Below are positions 1 through 7,846 of a stretch of 64,000 bases of DNA, in pieces; positions within the stretch are counted from its first letter, which is position 1, and each line of letters starts with the position of its first letter. A program made the translations under genes and the position numbers. Where the stretch lies: the NCBI RefSeq assembly GCF_024206475.1, contig NZ_JAMBPR010000005.1, forward strand, positions 62,001 through 126,000, in the 5' to 3' direction. The notes beneath the pieces were generated by a model. The model was given only the letters and a program-made list of their open reading frames with translations. It was not told the origin of the DNA and did no database searches. This DNA is from Paraburkholderia sp. CNPSo 3274. GTDB taxonomy: Bacteria; Pseudomonadota; Gammaproteobacteria; Burkholderiales; Burkholderiaceae.

Positions 1-273
1 GCCCTTCAGGTTCGGCACGAGCACCGAGACGACGAGACCCGGCAGCGTCTTTGCGTATGCGACGAGTTCCGCCGTATCCGCGAGCTGCGGCAGGAGGCGC
101 GCAGGCACGAACGAACCCACTTCGATCTCGCGCTGGCCGGCTTCGTGCGCCGCGCGTATCCACTCGATCTTGTGCTCGGTAGGCAGCACCGTCTGGATGC
201 TCTGCAGGCCGTCGCGCAGGCCGACTTCGCGTATGACTGCACGAGTCTGGGCCCACTGAGGTAATGGGGGCAT
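1..273 (-). CDS. Hydroxymethylglutaryl-CoA lyase-like protein, 5' part only (runs off the window start)
   Basis: The first 91 codons read from an ATG at 273 toward the window edge. The N-terminus MPPLPQWAQTRAVIREVGLR followed by DGLQ is the hallmark start of the HMG-CoA lyase / HMGL-like TIM barrel. In these enzymes the R-D pair just before GLQ helps bind the acyl-CoA and the divalent metal. The family cleaves HMG-CoA or a related acyl-CoA to acetyl-CoA plus a ketoacid, often in leucine or branched-acid breakdown. The gene is transcribed away from the LysR gene at 402 across a 128-bp gap, so that regulator is a natural candidate to control it. The exact substrate cannot be judged from the fragment. 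Confidence 0.85.
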   Translation of the reverse strand, partial: MPPLPQWAQTRAVIREVGLRDGLQSIQTVLPTEHKIEWIRAAHEAGQREIEVGSFVPARLLPQLADTAELVAYAKTLPGLVVSVLVPNLKG

Positions 274-345
274 GAAGGTGTCTCCGTTTTTGTCTCCAGC
301 GATGTGCTAACTTTAGGCATTCCACGAAATACATAAAGCGGTATT

Positions 346-366
346 TTGGAAGCTTTAAGATTCCAA
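346..366. promoter_or_regulatory. Candidate LysR operator between the HMG-CoA-lyase-like gene and LysR
   Basis: A perfect inverted repeat, TTGGAA and TTCCAA, is separated by nine A/T-rich bases. It lies midway in the 128-bp divergent intergenic region. The size and interrupted dyad fit a LysR-type (T-N11-A-like) binding site. It would serve both autoregulation of the LysR at 402 and activation of the lyase operon. This is inferred from position and symmetry only. Confidence 0.45.
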
Positions 367-401
367 TCCGGAAACACACAAAAGCGCAGCAAGGAGACAC
401 C

Positions 402-1331
402 GTGCACGACATCGACCTCAAGACCCTGCGCCTTCTCGTGAGCGTGTGCGAGCACGGCAACATGGGGCGCGCGGCGCGCGAGGAGCACATCGAGCCCTCG
501 GCCATCAGCAAGCGCATCGCCCAACTCGAAAGCGAATTCGGCGTGCCGCTGCTCACGCGCTCGCGCCGTGGCGTACAGCCCACCGCGGCGGGTCTCGCGC
601 TGCTCGAGCATGCGCGCAGCGTGATCTTCACGCTCGAGCGCGCCGCCAGCGACGTCGCCGCGCTCGGCAGCGGCCTCTCGGGCAGCGTGAGCGTATGCGC
701 CTCGGCTTCCGCAATCGCCGAGGCGCTGCTCGACGATCTCGCGTCGTTCATGCGCCTGCCCGCGTATCAGAACATTCGCGTGAACGTGGAAGAGCGCACC
801 TCGCACGAACTCGTGGAGCGCGTGCGCGACGGCGCGGCCTCGCTAGGCGTGTGCTGGGACAACGTGGAACTCGGGGGACTTCAATCGCGCCCCTGGCGCG
901 AAGACCGGCTCGTGCTCGCCGTGCATCCCGAGCACGCGCTTGCGAAACGCCGCACCATCGCCTTCGAGGAGACGCTCGATTACGAGCACGTGGGCCTGCC
1001 GCCCTCCACCGCCGTGCATACGATGCTGCGGCAGTCGGCGGCGCGCAGCGGGCGCACGGTCGCCTATCGCGCGGTGGTGTCGACGCTCGACGCGGCGTTT
1101 CGCGTGGTGGCCGCCAATCTCGGCATCAGCGTCGTGCCCCAGGAGGTGAGCAACACCTACCGCCGCATCATGGATGTGCACACCATTCCCCTCACCGACG
1201 CCTGGGCGCGGCGGCGTTTCATCGTCTGCTTTCGTTCGTTCGACACACTTCAGCCCGCGGCGCAGCACATGGTCGAGCATCTCGCGGAACGGGCGGCACA
1301 GAAAAAGCGCGGCGCGAAAAGCAACGCTTGA
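402..1331 (+). CDS. LysR family transcriptional regulator
   Basis: 309 residues, normal for the family. The N-terminal winged helix-turn-helix covers roughly residues 1-65, with the conserved pattern LRLLVSVCEHGNMGRAAR and SAISKRIAQLE. A LysR substrate-binding domain follows to the end. The start is GTG, preceded by AAGGAGA at a good distance. It diverges from the HMG-CoA-lyase-like gene, so it probably controls that operon in response to an acyl-CoA-pathway metabolite. It converges nearly end to end with the next LysR gene, 9 bp apart. The C-terminus is lysine/arginine-rich and looks disordered. Confidence 0.93.
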   Translation: MHDIDLKTLRLLVSVCEHGNMGRAAREEHIEPSAISKRIAQLESEFGVPLLTRSRRGVQPTAAGLALLEHARSVIFTLERAASDVAALGSGLSGSVSVCASASAIAEALLDDLASFMRLPAYQNIRVNVEERTSHELVERVRDGAASLGVCWDNVELGGLQSRPWREDRLVLAVHPEHALAKRRTIAFEETLDYEHVGLPPSTAVHTMLRQSAARSGRTVAYRAVVSTLDAAFRVVAANLGISVVPQEVSNTYRRIMDVHTIPLTDAWARRRFIVCFRSFDTLQPAAQHMVEHLAERAAQKKRGAKSNA

Positions 1332-1340
1332 TCGCGCGCC

Positions 1341-2288
1341 TCAAGCCGCCGCTTTCTTCGCGCGTTTGCGCGCGGGCTCACGATCGGCCGCTTTCATCTG
1401 CACAATCAAACCGTCGTGGTGTTCGCGCAGCACCTCGACGAATTCGGCCACGAGACGCTCGCGCGGCCGGTTCGGCGGAAACAGCAAGTAGGTGGGGAAC
1501 AGCACCGCCGGCGAGAACGGCCGGATCGCGATATCGGGCCCCGCAAAATCACGTGCGACGATGGGATGCGCGAGCGTCACGCCCATTCCGCAGCGGACCA
1601 TCTCGCAGCAGATCGCCGTGTACTGCGCCTCGATGGCGAGCACGCGCTCCACGCCCGCGCGCTGGAACACTTCGTCCATTTGCGTGCGTGTGCCGTCGCC
1701 GTGGCACAGCGAGATGAACGATTCCCCCTCCAGATCGGCGGGCCGGATCATGGCCTTTTTCGCGAGCGGGTGCGAGGCCGGCATCACGCATACAGCCGAG
1801 ACCTTCGAGAGCAATTCGACCTCGCAATTCGACGCTTCGCTGATGTACACCGCCACGCCCAGATCGCAGAACTGCGAACCGGTCCAGTGGTTCACGGTGC
1901 CCGATGTATTCACGTGCAGCGAGACCGTCACGCCCGGATAGAGGCGGCGGAACTTGTCGATGGCATGCGGCACGAGCGTCAGCCCCGCGGACGGCATGGC
2001 GGCGATGCGCAGACGCCCGCTGCCGAGATTGCGGATTTGCGCGGCGGCGGTGCTGAGGCCTTGCAGGCCCACATACGCACGCTCGACTTCGCGGAAAAAC
2101 GCATTGCCCTCGCTCGTGGGAATGAGGCGGATGCCCACGCGCTGAAACAGCGTGAGCCCGGTCTCGCGCTCCAGTTGCCCGATCAGGCGGCTCACGTTGG
2201 GCTGGGAGGTGTAGAGCGCCTTCGCGGCGGCCGTCATCGAGCCCGACACCATCACCGCGCGAAACGCCTCGACGTGCTTCAGATTCAA
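1341..2288 (-). CDS. LysR family regulator, OccR/NocR-like, of the adjacent uptake/oxidase operon
   Basis: 315 residues. The start MNLKHVEAFRAVMVSGSMTA and the following SQPNVSRLIGQLERETGL strongly recall OccR and NocR, the LysR activators of octopine and nopaline catabolism. The C-terminal half is an ordinary ligand-binding domain with a cysteine-containing strand (about residues 215-225). The gene is transcribed divergently from the transporter/oxidase operon starting at 2469, the usual geometry for an activator and its target. The C-terminal tail is rich in Lys/Arg/Ala. The ligand is unknown; an opine-like or amino-acid-derived compound is an inference from resemblance and context. Confidence 0.92.
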   Translation of the reverse strand: MNLKHVEAFRAVMVSGSMTAAAKALYTSQPNVSRLIGQLERETGLTLFQRVGIRLIPTSEGNAFFREVERAYVGLQGLSTAAAQIRNLGSGRLRIAAMPSAGLTLVPHAIDKFRRLYPGVTVSLHVNTSGTVNHWTGSQFCDLGVAVYISEASNCEVELLSKVSAVCVMPASHPLAKKAMIRPADLEGESFISLCHGDGTRTQMDEVFQRAGVERVLAIEAQYTAICCEMVRCGMGVTLAHPIVARDFAGPDIAIRPFSPAVLFPTYLLFPPNRPRERLVAEFVEVLREHHDGLIVQMKAADREPARKRAKKAAA

Positions 2289-2306
2289 GATGATCTCTCC
2301 TGGGCG

Positions 2307-2340
2307 TAACCCTGATTCTTGCGCCAGGGCCTAACCCTGG
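2307..2340. promoter_or_regulatory. Candidate LysR binding region upstream of the ABC/oxidase operon
   Basis: The 180-bp divergent gap contains TAACCCTG twice (2307-2314 and 2332-2339), 25 bp apart. The second copy forms part of an inverted repeat, CCAGGG-N5-CCCTGG (2324-2340). A wider pair, CCATATC and GATATGG, flanks about 2340-2390. The spacing and position between an OccR-like LysR and its likely target suggest the regulator's binding site. No promoter hexamers were assigned with confidence. Confidence 0.42.
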
Positions 2341-2468
2341 CCCATATCATTTCCGTATAGGTTGGCATTTTATTCGTATTGGACGATATGGCCAGCCCGG
2401 CACAGACTGCGATGCATCGGCGCACTGTCCGGTTCGCCGCTCCCCACAATCGAATGGAGATCGTCGTC

Positions 2469-3536
2469 ATGAAAGCCGCGATGCGCCGTCGTTCAACCTT
2501 CCCCCCCAAAGCCGCATTCGTCGCACTCGCCGTCGCCGGCACACTCGCTGCGGCCTCGCTCGCCCAGGCCGAAACCACGCTGTACGTCGCCAACGTCGGC
2601 GGCTCCAACGAGCAACTCTATCGTCAGAAGATCATCCCGACGTTCGAAAAGGCGCATGACGTCAAGATCGTCTACGTGGCGGGAAATTCGAGCGACACGC
2701 TCGCCAAGCTCCAGGCGCAAAAGGGCCACGAGCAGATCAATGTCGCCGTGATGGACGACGGCCCGATGTACCAGGCGATGCAACTCGGCCTGTGCGGCAA
2801 GCTCGACGACGCCCCGGTCATGAAGGACCTCTATCCGCTCGCGCACATTGGCCCGACCGCCGTGGGCGTGGGCATGGTGGCGACCGGCATCGGCTATAAC
2901 GAACAGGCGTTCAAAAAGCTCGGCCTGCCCGCGCCCAATTCGTGGAAGTCGCTCGAAGACGCGCGCGTGAAAGGCAAACTCGGCGTGCCGCCCATCACCA
3001 ACACCTACGGCCTGCATACACTCGTGATGCTCGCGCGCCTGAACGGCGGCGGCGAGAAGGACATCGACCCCGGCTTCAAGGCCATGACGAAGCAGGTCGC
3101 GCCCAACGTGCTTTCGTGGGCGCCCACGCCCGGCGAAATGGACGGCCTCATGCAGTCCGGCGACGTGATCATCGCGCCTTACGGCAGCGGCCGCGCGGTG
3201 GCGCTGCAAAACACCGGCTTCCCGCTCAAGTTCATCTACCCGAAGGAAGGCGGCGTGGCGCTGCAGGTGGCCGCGTGCTCCATTGCACAGAACGCACAGC
3301 CGCAGCTCTCGCAGCAGTTCATCCAGTTCCTGCTGAGCCCCGAAGTGCAGGCGCAGCAGGCGGCGGACATCGGCCTCGGCCCCGTCAACAAGACCGTCAA
3401 GCTCACGCCCGAAGTGGCCGCGCGCGTGCCTTACGGTCCTGACCAGATCGCGAAGCTCACGGCGATGGACTGGACCACCATCAACGAGCATCGCACCGAG
3501 TGGACCGAGCGCTGGAACCGTTCGGTCGAGCGCTGA
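2469..3536 (+). CDS. ABC transporter periplasmic substrate-binding protein, PotD-like
   Basis: 355 residues from ATG 2469, chosen because GGAGA sits 8 bases upstream and because this start gives a clean signal peptide (MKAAMRRRSTF, a hydrophobic core, then AQA before ET). Longer in-frame starts exist. The mature protein has the polyamine/iron-type binding-protein fold: an N-terminal strand starting TLYVANVGG, a middle NTYGLHTLVML segment and a C-terminal FLLSPEVQAQQAA helix. It captures substrate for the ATPase and two permeases immediately downstream. Polyamine, opine or amino-acid-derived ligands are all plausible. The oxidases in the same operon favour a substrate that is oxidised after import. 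Confidence 0.9.
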   Translation: MKAAMRRRSTFPPKAAFVALAVAGTLAAASLAQAETTLYVANVGGSNEQLYRQKIIPTFEKAHDVKIVYVAGNSSDTLAKLQAQKGHEQINVAVMDDGPMYQAMQLGLCGKLDDAPVMKDLYPLAHIGPTAVGVGMVATGIGYNEQAFKKLGLPAPNSWKSLEDARVKGKLGVPPITNTYGLHTLVMLARLNGGGEKDIDPGFKAMTKQVAPNVLSWAPTPGEMDGLMQSGDVIIAPYGSGRAVALQNTGFPLKFIYPKEGGVALQVAACSIAQNAQPQLSQQFIQFLLSPEVQAQQAADIGLGPVNKTVKLTPEVAARVPYGPDQIAKLTAMDWTTINEHRTEWTERWNRSVER

Positions 3537-3585
3537 TGCGCCCGCTCCCCGCCCCGCACCCAACGCACAGCGAGGACCGACGCTC

Positions 3586-4656
3586 ATGAGCTTCCTCACC
3601 CTGCAAGGCATCTCGAAGCGCTACGGCGACTTCACGGCGATCGAGCGGCTCGACCTCACGGTCGCGCGCGGCGAGTTTCTCTCGCTGCTCGGGCCCTCGG
3701 GCTGCGGCAAGACGACCACGCTGCAGATGATCGCGGGCTTCGTCACACCGAGCACGGGCCGCATCACGCTCGATGGCCGCGATATCACCCACGAGCGCCC
3801 GGAGAAACGGGGCATTGGCGTGGTGTTTCAAAGCTATGCGCTCTTTCCGCACATGACCGTGGCCGGTAACGTGGGCTTCGGTCTGGAGATGCGCAAGATG
3901 AAGCGCGCACAACGCGCAGAGCGCATTGCCGAAGCGCTGGAACTCGTGCGTTTGCGCGGGCTCGACGCGCGCTTTCCGAAGGAGCTTTCGGGCGGCCAGC
4001 GCCAGCGCGTGGCGATCGCCCGCGCACTTGCCATGCAGCCCGAACTATTGCTGCTCGACGAGCCGATGTCGAACCTCGACGCCAAGCTGCGCGAAGAGAT
4101 GCATATCGAACTGCGCGCCATCCAGAAACGCCTTGGCATCACGACCCTTCTCGTGACGCACGACCAGGTGGAAGCGATGACGATGAGCGACCGCATCGCC
4201 GTCATGCACGGCGGCGCCATCGCGCAGTTGAGCACGCCGTTCGACGCTTACGAGCGCCCGACCACGCCCTTCGCATCCACGTTCCTTGGCCGCACCAATA
4301 CGCTCGCGGGCGAAGTGCTGCGCCGCAATCCGCGTTGCGCCGAGGTCGAGGTAGCCGGGACGATGCTGCACGTGCCGCACGAAGGCCGCGAGGTGGCGGG
4401 CGCCGTGAACGTCTACATCCGCCCTGAAAAAGTGCATCTGGCCAACGGCGACGCGCGCCTCACGGGGCGCGTGACGACGCGCGTGTTCGTGGGCAATCAA
4501 TGGCTGCTCGCCGTGGAAACCTCGCTCGGCAAGCTGCATGTCACCCAGCCCAACCACGGCGCACCGCCGCCCGAGGAAGGCCACGAAGTGGGACTCGCCT
4601 GGACCGACGACGACCTGCGCGTGCTCACGCGGGAGGGCGCTCATGGCAACGCTTGA
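3586..4656 (+). CDS. ABC transporter ATP-binding protein, PotA-like
   Basis: 356 residues with every ATPase motif intact: Walker A GPSGCGKT (36-43), Q-loop near 82, signature LSGGQ (134-138), Walker B LLLLDEP (154-160) and switch His192. The roughly 120-residue C-terminal part is a TOBE-type regulatory domain, as in spermidine/putrescine and ferric importers. The ribosome-binding sequence GAGGA precedes the ATG. It overlaps the next gene by 14 bases, so translation is probably coupled. It energises uptake through the two permeases downstream. Confidence 0.95.
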   Translation: MSFLTLQGISKRYGDFTAIERLDLTVARGEFLSLLGPSGCGKTTTLQMIAGFVTPSTGRITLDGRDITHERPEKRGIGVVFQSYALFPHMTVAGNVGFGLEMRKMKRAQRAERIAEALELVRLRGLDARFPKELSGGQRQRVAIARALAMQPELLLLDEPMSNLDAKLREEMHIELRAIQKRLGITTLLVTHDQVEAMTMSDRIAVMHGGAIAQLSTPFDAYERPTTPFASTFLGRTNTLAGEVLRRNPRCAEVEVAGTMLHVPHEGREVAGAVNVYIRPEKVHLANGDARLTGRVTTRVFVGNQWLLAVETSLGKLHVTQPNHGAPPPEEGHEVGLAWTDDDLRVLTREGAHGNA

Positions 4657-5515
4657 CGACTCGCGCGCGGGCGCCGCGCCGTGGCTGCTCTCCGCGCCCG
4701 CGCTGCTGCTTTTTCTCGCGCTGCTGCTGGTGCCGCTCCTGCTCACCTTCGTGCTCTCGTTTCACGTGTTCAGCGACATCGCGGGTGTGCAACGCGGCTG
4801 GACCGTCACCAATTACCTGGAGGTCCTGAGCGATCCCTACTACGGCGAAATCTTCCTGCGCACGGCGGGACTCGCGTTCGCCGTCACGCTGCTGTCCATC
4901 GTGCTGGGCGTGCCCGAAACGCTGGTGCTCGCGCGCATGCGCAGGCCCTGGCAATCCGTTTGCCTGTTGATCGTGCTCGGCCCGCTGCTGATCTCGGTGG
5001 TGGTGCGCACGCTCGGCTGGCAAATTCTGCTGGGCAATAACGGGGTGCTCAACAACGCGCTGCAGGCACTGCATATCACCGACGAGCCCATTCGCCTCGT
5101 GTTCACCATGACGGGCACCATCATCGCGCTCACGCACGTGCTCGTGCCATTCATGGTGATGTCTGTCTGGGCGACCTTGCAAAAGCTCGATCCGCAGGTG
5201 GAATGGGCCGGGCGCTCGCTCGGCGCCTCGCCCCTGCGCGTGTTCCGCCGCGTGATCCTGCCGCAGATCATGCCGGGCGTGCTCTCGGGCTCGATCATCG
5301 TGTTCGCGCTTTCGGCCTCCGCGTTCGCCACGCCCGCGCTGATCGGCGGACGACGCATGAAGGTCGTCGCCACGGCCGCCTACGATGAGTTCCTCGGCAC
5401 CTTGAACTGGCCGCTGGGCGCGAGCATTGCCGTGCTGCTGCTGATCGCCAACGTGGCGATCGTGATGGGCTGCAGCCGTCTCGCCGAACGCCGTTTCAAG
5501 CACATCTTCGACTGA
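4643..5515 (+). CDS. ABC transporter permease, PotB-like
   Basis: 290 residues from ATG 4643, which has GGGAGGG just upstream and begins inside the end of the ATPase gene. Six transmembrane segments are apparent, the first at about residues 14-36. The EAA-type loop that docks the ATPase reads EWAGRSLGASPLRVFRRVIL. It forms the membrane channel together with the following permease, from which it is separated by 12 bases. Confidence 0.94.
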   Translation: MATLDDSRAGAAPWLLSAPALLLFLALLLVPLLLTFVLSFHVFSDIAGVQRGWTVTNYLEVLSDPYYGEIFLRTAGLAFAVTLLSIVLGVPETLVLARMRRPWQSVCLLIVLGPLLISVVVRTLGWQILLGNNGVLNNALQALHITDEPIRLVFTMTGTIIALTHVLVPFMVMSVWATLQKLDPQVEWAGRSLGASPLRVFRRVILPQIMPGVLSGSIIVFALSASAFATPALIGGRRMKVVATAAYDEFLGTLNWPLGASIAVLLLIANVAIVMGCSRLAERRFKHIFD

Positions 5516-5527
5516 AGGGGGCACGCC

Positions 5528-6325
5528 ATGAAACGCAACGGATTCCTCGGACTCGCGTTCAACGCGCTCTTTCTCGCCTTTATGCTCGCGCCCATCGTCG
5601 TGGTGCTGCTCGTGGCCTTCACGGACAAGGGCTATATCTCGATGCCGTTCGACGGCGCGTCGCTGCGCTGGTTTCGCGCGATCCTGCAGAACGGCGACAT
5701 CGTCTCGGCGTTCTGGCTCTCCGTGCGCCTCGCGTTCGCCGCGGCCACCATCGGCGTGGCGCTCGCGGTGCCCGCCGCGCTCGCCATCGCGCGCTACCGC
5801 TTTCCGGGGCGCGCTGCGCTGGTGAGCTTCTTCCTCTCGCCGATGATGATTCCCGCCGTGGTGCTCGGCATCGCGTTCCTGCGCTTTCTCTCGCTGCTGA
5901 ACCTGAACGGCTCGTTCTGGGCACTCGTCGCCGCGCACGTGGTGATTGTGCTGCCGTATGCGCTGCGTCTCGCGCTTTCTTCGGCGGTCGGCCTCGACCG
6001 CGACGCCGAACGCGCGGCGCTTTCATGTGGAGCGAGCCGCTTCACGGCATTCCGCCGCGTGGTGCTGCCGATGATCCGCACCGGCGTGGCGGGCGGCTGG
6101 GTGCTGTCGTTCATCCAGAGCTTCGACGAACTCACCATGACCATTTTCGTCGCTACCCCCGGCACGACCACGCTGCCCGTTGCCATGTACAACCAGATCG
6201 CGCAGACGATCGATCCGCTCGTCACCTCGGTGTCGGCGGTGCTGATCGTCGGCACGATCCTGCTGATGCTGCTGCTCGACCGCATGGTCGGGCTGGACCG
6301 CATCCTGATCGGAGAAGCCCGATGA
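5528..6325 (+). CDS. ABC transporter permease, PotC-like
   Basis: 265 residues and about six membrane spans. The EAA loop reads ERAALSCGASRFTAFRRVVL. It is preceded by a strong AAGGGGG ribosome-binding sequence. The stop overlaps the ATG of the next gene (ATGA). It is the second half of the importer channel; PotB/PotC-type pairs always occur together. The substrate is probably the compound oxidised by the downstream flavoproteins. Confidence 0.94.
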   Translation: MKRNGFLGLAFNALFLAFMLAPIVVVLLVAFTDKGYISMPFDGASLRWFRAILQNGDIVSAFWLSVRLAFAAATIGVALAVPAALAIARYRFPGRAALVSFFLSPMMIPAVVLGIAFLRFLSLLNLNGSFWALVAAHVVIVLPYALRLALSSAVGLDRDAERAALSCGASRFTAFRRVVLPMIRTGVAGGWVLSFIQSFDELTMTIFVATPGTTTLPVAMYNQIAQTIDPLVTSVSAVLIVGTILLMLLLDRMVGLDRILIGEAR

Positions 6326-7464
6326 CACAGAACTCCACCGCGAGCCCCGACGTGCTCGTGATCGGCGGCGGCCTCGTCGGCTCCGCCGTGGCCTACGGGC
6401 TCGCCCGCGAAGGCGCGCGCGTGACCGTGCTCGACGAGGACGACGGCGGCTTTCGCGCCTCGCGAGGCAACTTCGGCCTCGTCTGGATTCAGGGCAAGGG
6501 CTACGGCCTTTCGCCCTACGCGCGCTGGTCGCGCAGTTCGGCGCAGCGCTGGCCGCTGCTCGCGCAAAGCCTCGCCGACGAGGCGCGCGTGGATGTCGCG
6601 CTGCGCCAGCCTGGCGGCTTTCACATCTGCTTCTCGGACGAAGAACTCGCCGAGCGCCATAAACGGCTCTCCACCTTGCAGGCCGAGATCGGCGATTATC
6701 CTTTCGAACTGCTAAATCATCGCGAGCTGCGCGAGCAGTTGCCCGGCATCGGCCCGGCGGTCGTTGGCGCGAGCTATACGCCGATGGATGGCCACGTCAA
6801 CCCGCTCAAGCTGCTGCGCGCGCTGCATGTCGCGATGCAGCGGCGCGGCGTAGTGCTCGTCTCGGGGGAGCGCGCCGAGCGTATCGTCGCCGGGCCGGGC
6901 GGGTTCAGCGTGCAGGGCCGGCGCGGTGTCTATCACGCTGCGCGTGTCGTGCTCGCAGCCGGCCTCGGCAATCGCACGCTCGCGCCGCACGTGGGCCTCA
7001 ATGCGCCCGTTGCGCCCAATCGCGGCCAGGTGCTCGTGAGCGAGCGCGTCGAGCCGTTTCTGCGCTACCCGACCATCAACGTGCGGCAGACCGACGAAGG
7101 CACGGTGCAGTTCGGCGACTCGATGGAAGAAGCCGGCTTCAACGACTTCACCACCACGCCGATCCTGCGCCAGATCGCCGCGCGCGGCGTGCGCGCGTTT
7201 CCGATGCTCGCCCATGTGCGGCTCGTGCGCATGTGGGCCGCGCTGCGCGTGTACAGCCCCGATGGCTTTCCGGTCTACGATCAGTCTGAGGCGCATCCGG
7301 GCGCGTTCGTCGTCACCTGCCATAGCGGCGTGACGCTCGCCGCAGCCCACGCGCTGCGCATCGCGCCGTGGATCACGGGCGGCCCGATGCCCGTCGAACT
7401 GCCCGCTTTCTCCGCGCGCCGCTTCGCGCCCGACGCGGCTGCCGAACCGATCCTCGCTCACTAA
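6322..7464 (+). CDS. FAD-dependent oxidoreductase, DAO family (opine/imino-acid oxidase catalytic-type subunit)
   Basis: 380 residues. The N-terminal Rossmann motif is VLVIGGGLVGSAVAYGLARE, with a trailing acidic residue in VTVLDEDD for FAD ribose. The C-terminal strand GVTLAAAHAL closes the FAD site of the D-amino-acid-oxidase/glycine-oxidase fold. The start overlaps the permease stop (ATGA). The small [2Fe-2S] and NAD/FAD-BFD subunits follow directly, as in OoxAB opine oxidases and the HcnABC-type D-hydroxyproline dehydrogenases. It is likely to oxidise the imported amine or imino compound at the membrane or in the cytoplasm. A second DAO-type subunit lies three genes on. Confidence 0.9.
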   Translation: MTQNSTASPDVLVIGGGLVGSAVAYGLAREGARVTVLDEDDGGFRASRGNFGLVWIQGKGYGLSPYARWSRSSAQRWPLLAQSLADEARVDVALRQPGGFHICFSDEELAERHKRLSTLQAEIGDYPFELLNHRELREQLPGIGPAVVGASYTPMDGHVNPLKLLRALHVAMQRRGVVLVSGERAERIVAGPGGFSVQGRRGVYHAARVVLAAGLGNRTLAPHVGLNAPVAPNRGQVLVSERVEPFLRYPTINVRQTDEGTVQFGDSMEEAGFNDFTTTPILRQIAARGVRAFPMLAHVRLVRMWAALRVYSPDGFPVYDQSEAHPGAFVVTCHSGVTLAAAHALRIAPWITGGPMPVELPAFSARRFAPDAAAEPILAH

Positions 7465-7471
7465 TCCCGCC

Positions 7472-7846
7472 ATGACAGCCCAATCTACCCAAGCGCCCGC
7501 GCCGCTGTTCAAGACGCTCTCCGACGCCGAAACGCGCGTCGATATCTGGTTCAACGGCCAGCCGCTCTCGGTGCCCGCCGAGCGCTCCGTCGCCGCTGCG
7601 CTGCTCGCCGCTGGCGTATCGCGCTTTCGCGCCACGCCCGTCTCGGGTGCGCCGCGCGCGCCGTTCTGCATGATGGGCGCGTGCTTCGAATGCCTTGTAG
7701 AGATAGACGGCGTGCCCAGCCGCCAGAGTTGCATGGTGCCCGTGCGCGCCGGGATGCATGTCCGCTCGCAGGAAGGTGCGCGCGACCTGCCGCCCGAACC
7801 CGGCGCGAATGCCGACACGCTCGAGGAGAACGCTCATGCCCGGTGA
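7472..7846 (+). CDS. Small [2Fe-2S] subunit (HcnA / OoxA N-terminal-like)
   Basis: 124 residues in the Fer2_4 family. Cluster ligands are visible as C66-x4-C71-x2-C74 and C87, in APFCMMGACFECLVEIDG and RQSC. These small ferredoxin-like chains pass electrons from the flavin-bearing subunit in multi-subunit amino-acid or opine dehydrogenases. The gene overlaps the following NAD/FAD subunit by 11 bases, which argues for stoichiometric assembly. The N-terminal 15 residues are extra and unconserved-looking. Confidence 0.9.
   Translation: MTAQSTQAPAPLFKTLSDAETRVDIWFNGQPLSVPAERSVAAALLAAGVSRFRATPVSGAPRAPFCMMGACFECLVEIDGVPSRQSCMVPVRAGMHVRSQEGARDLPPEPGANADTLEENAHAR

Noticed and set aside
4625..5938. 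A 437-codon minus-strand frame over the permease genes
   Set aside because: The composition is almost all His, Arg, Glu, Gln and Ala. The plus strand encodes two well-formed permeases in a tight operon.
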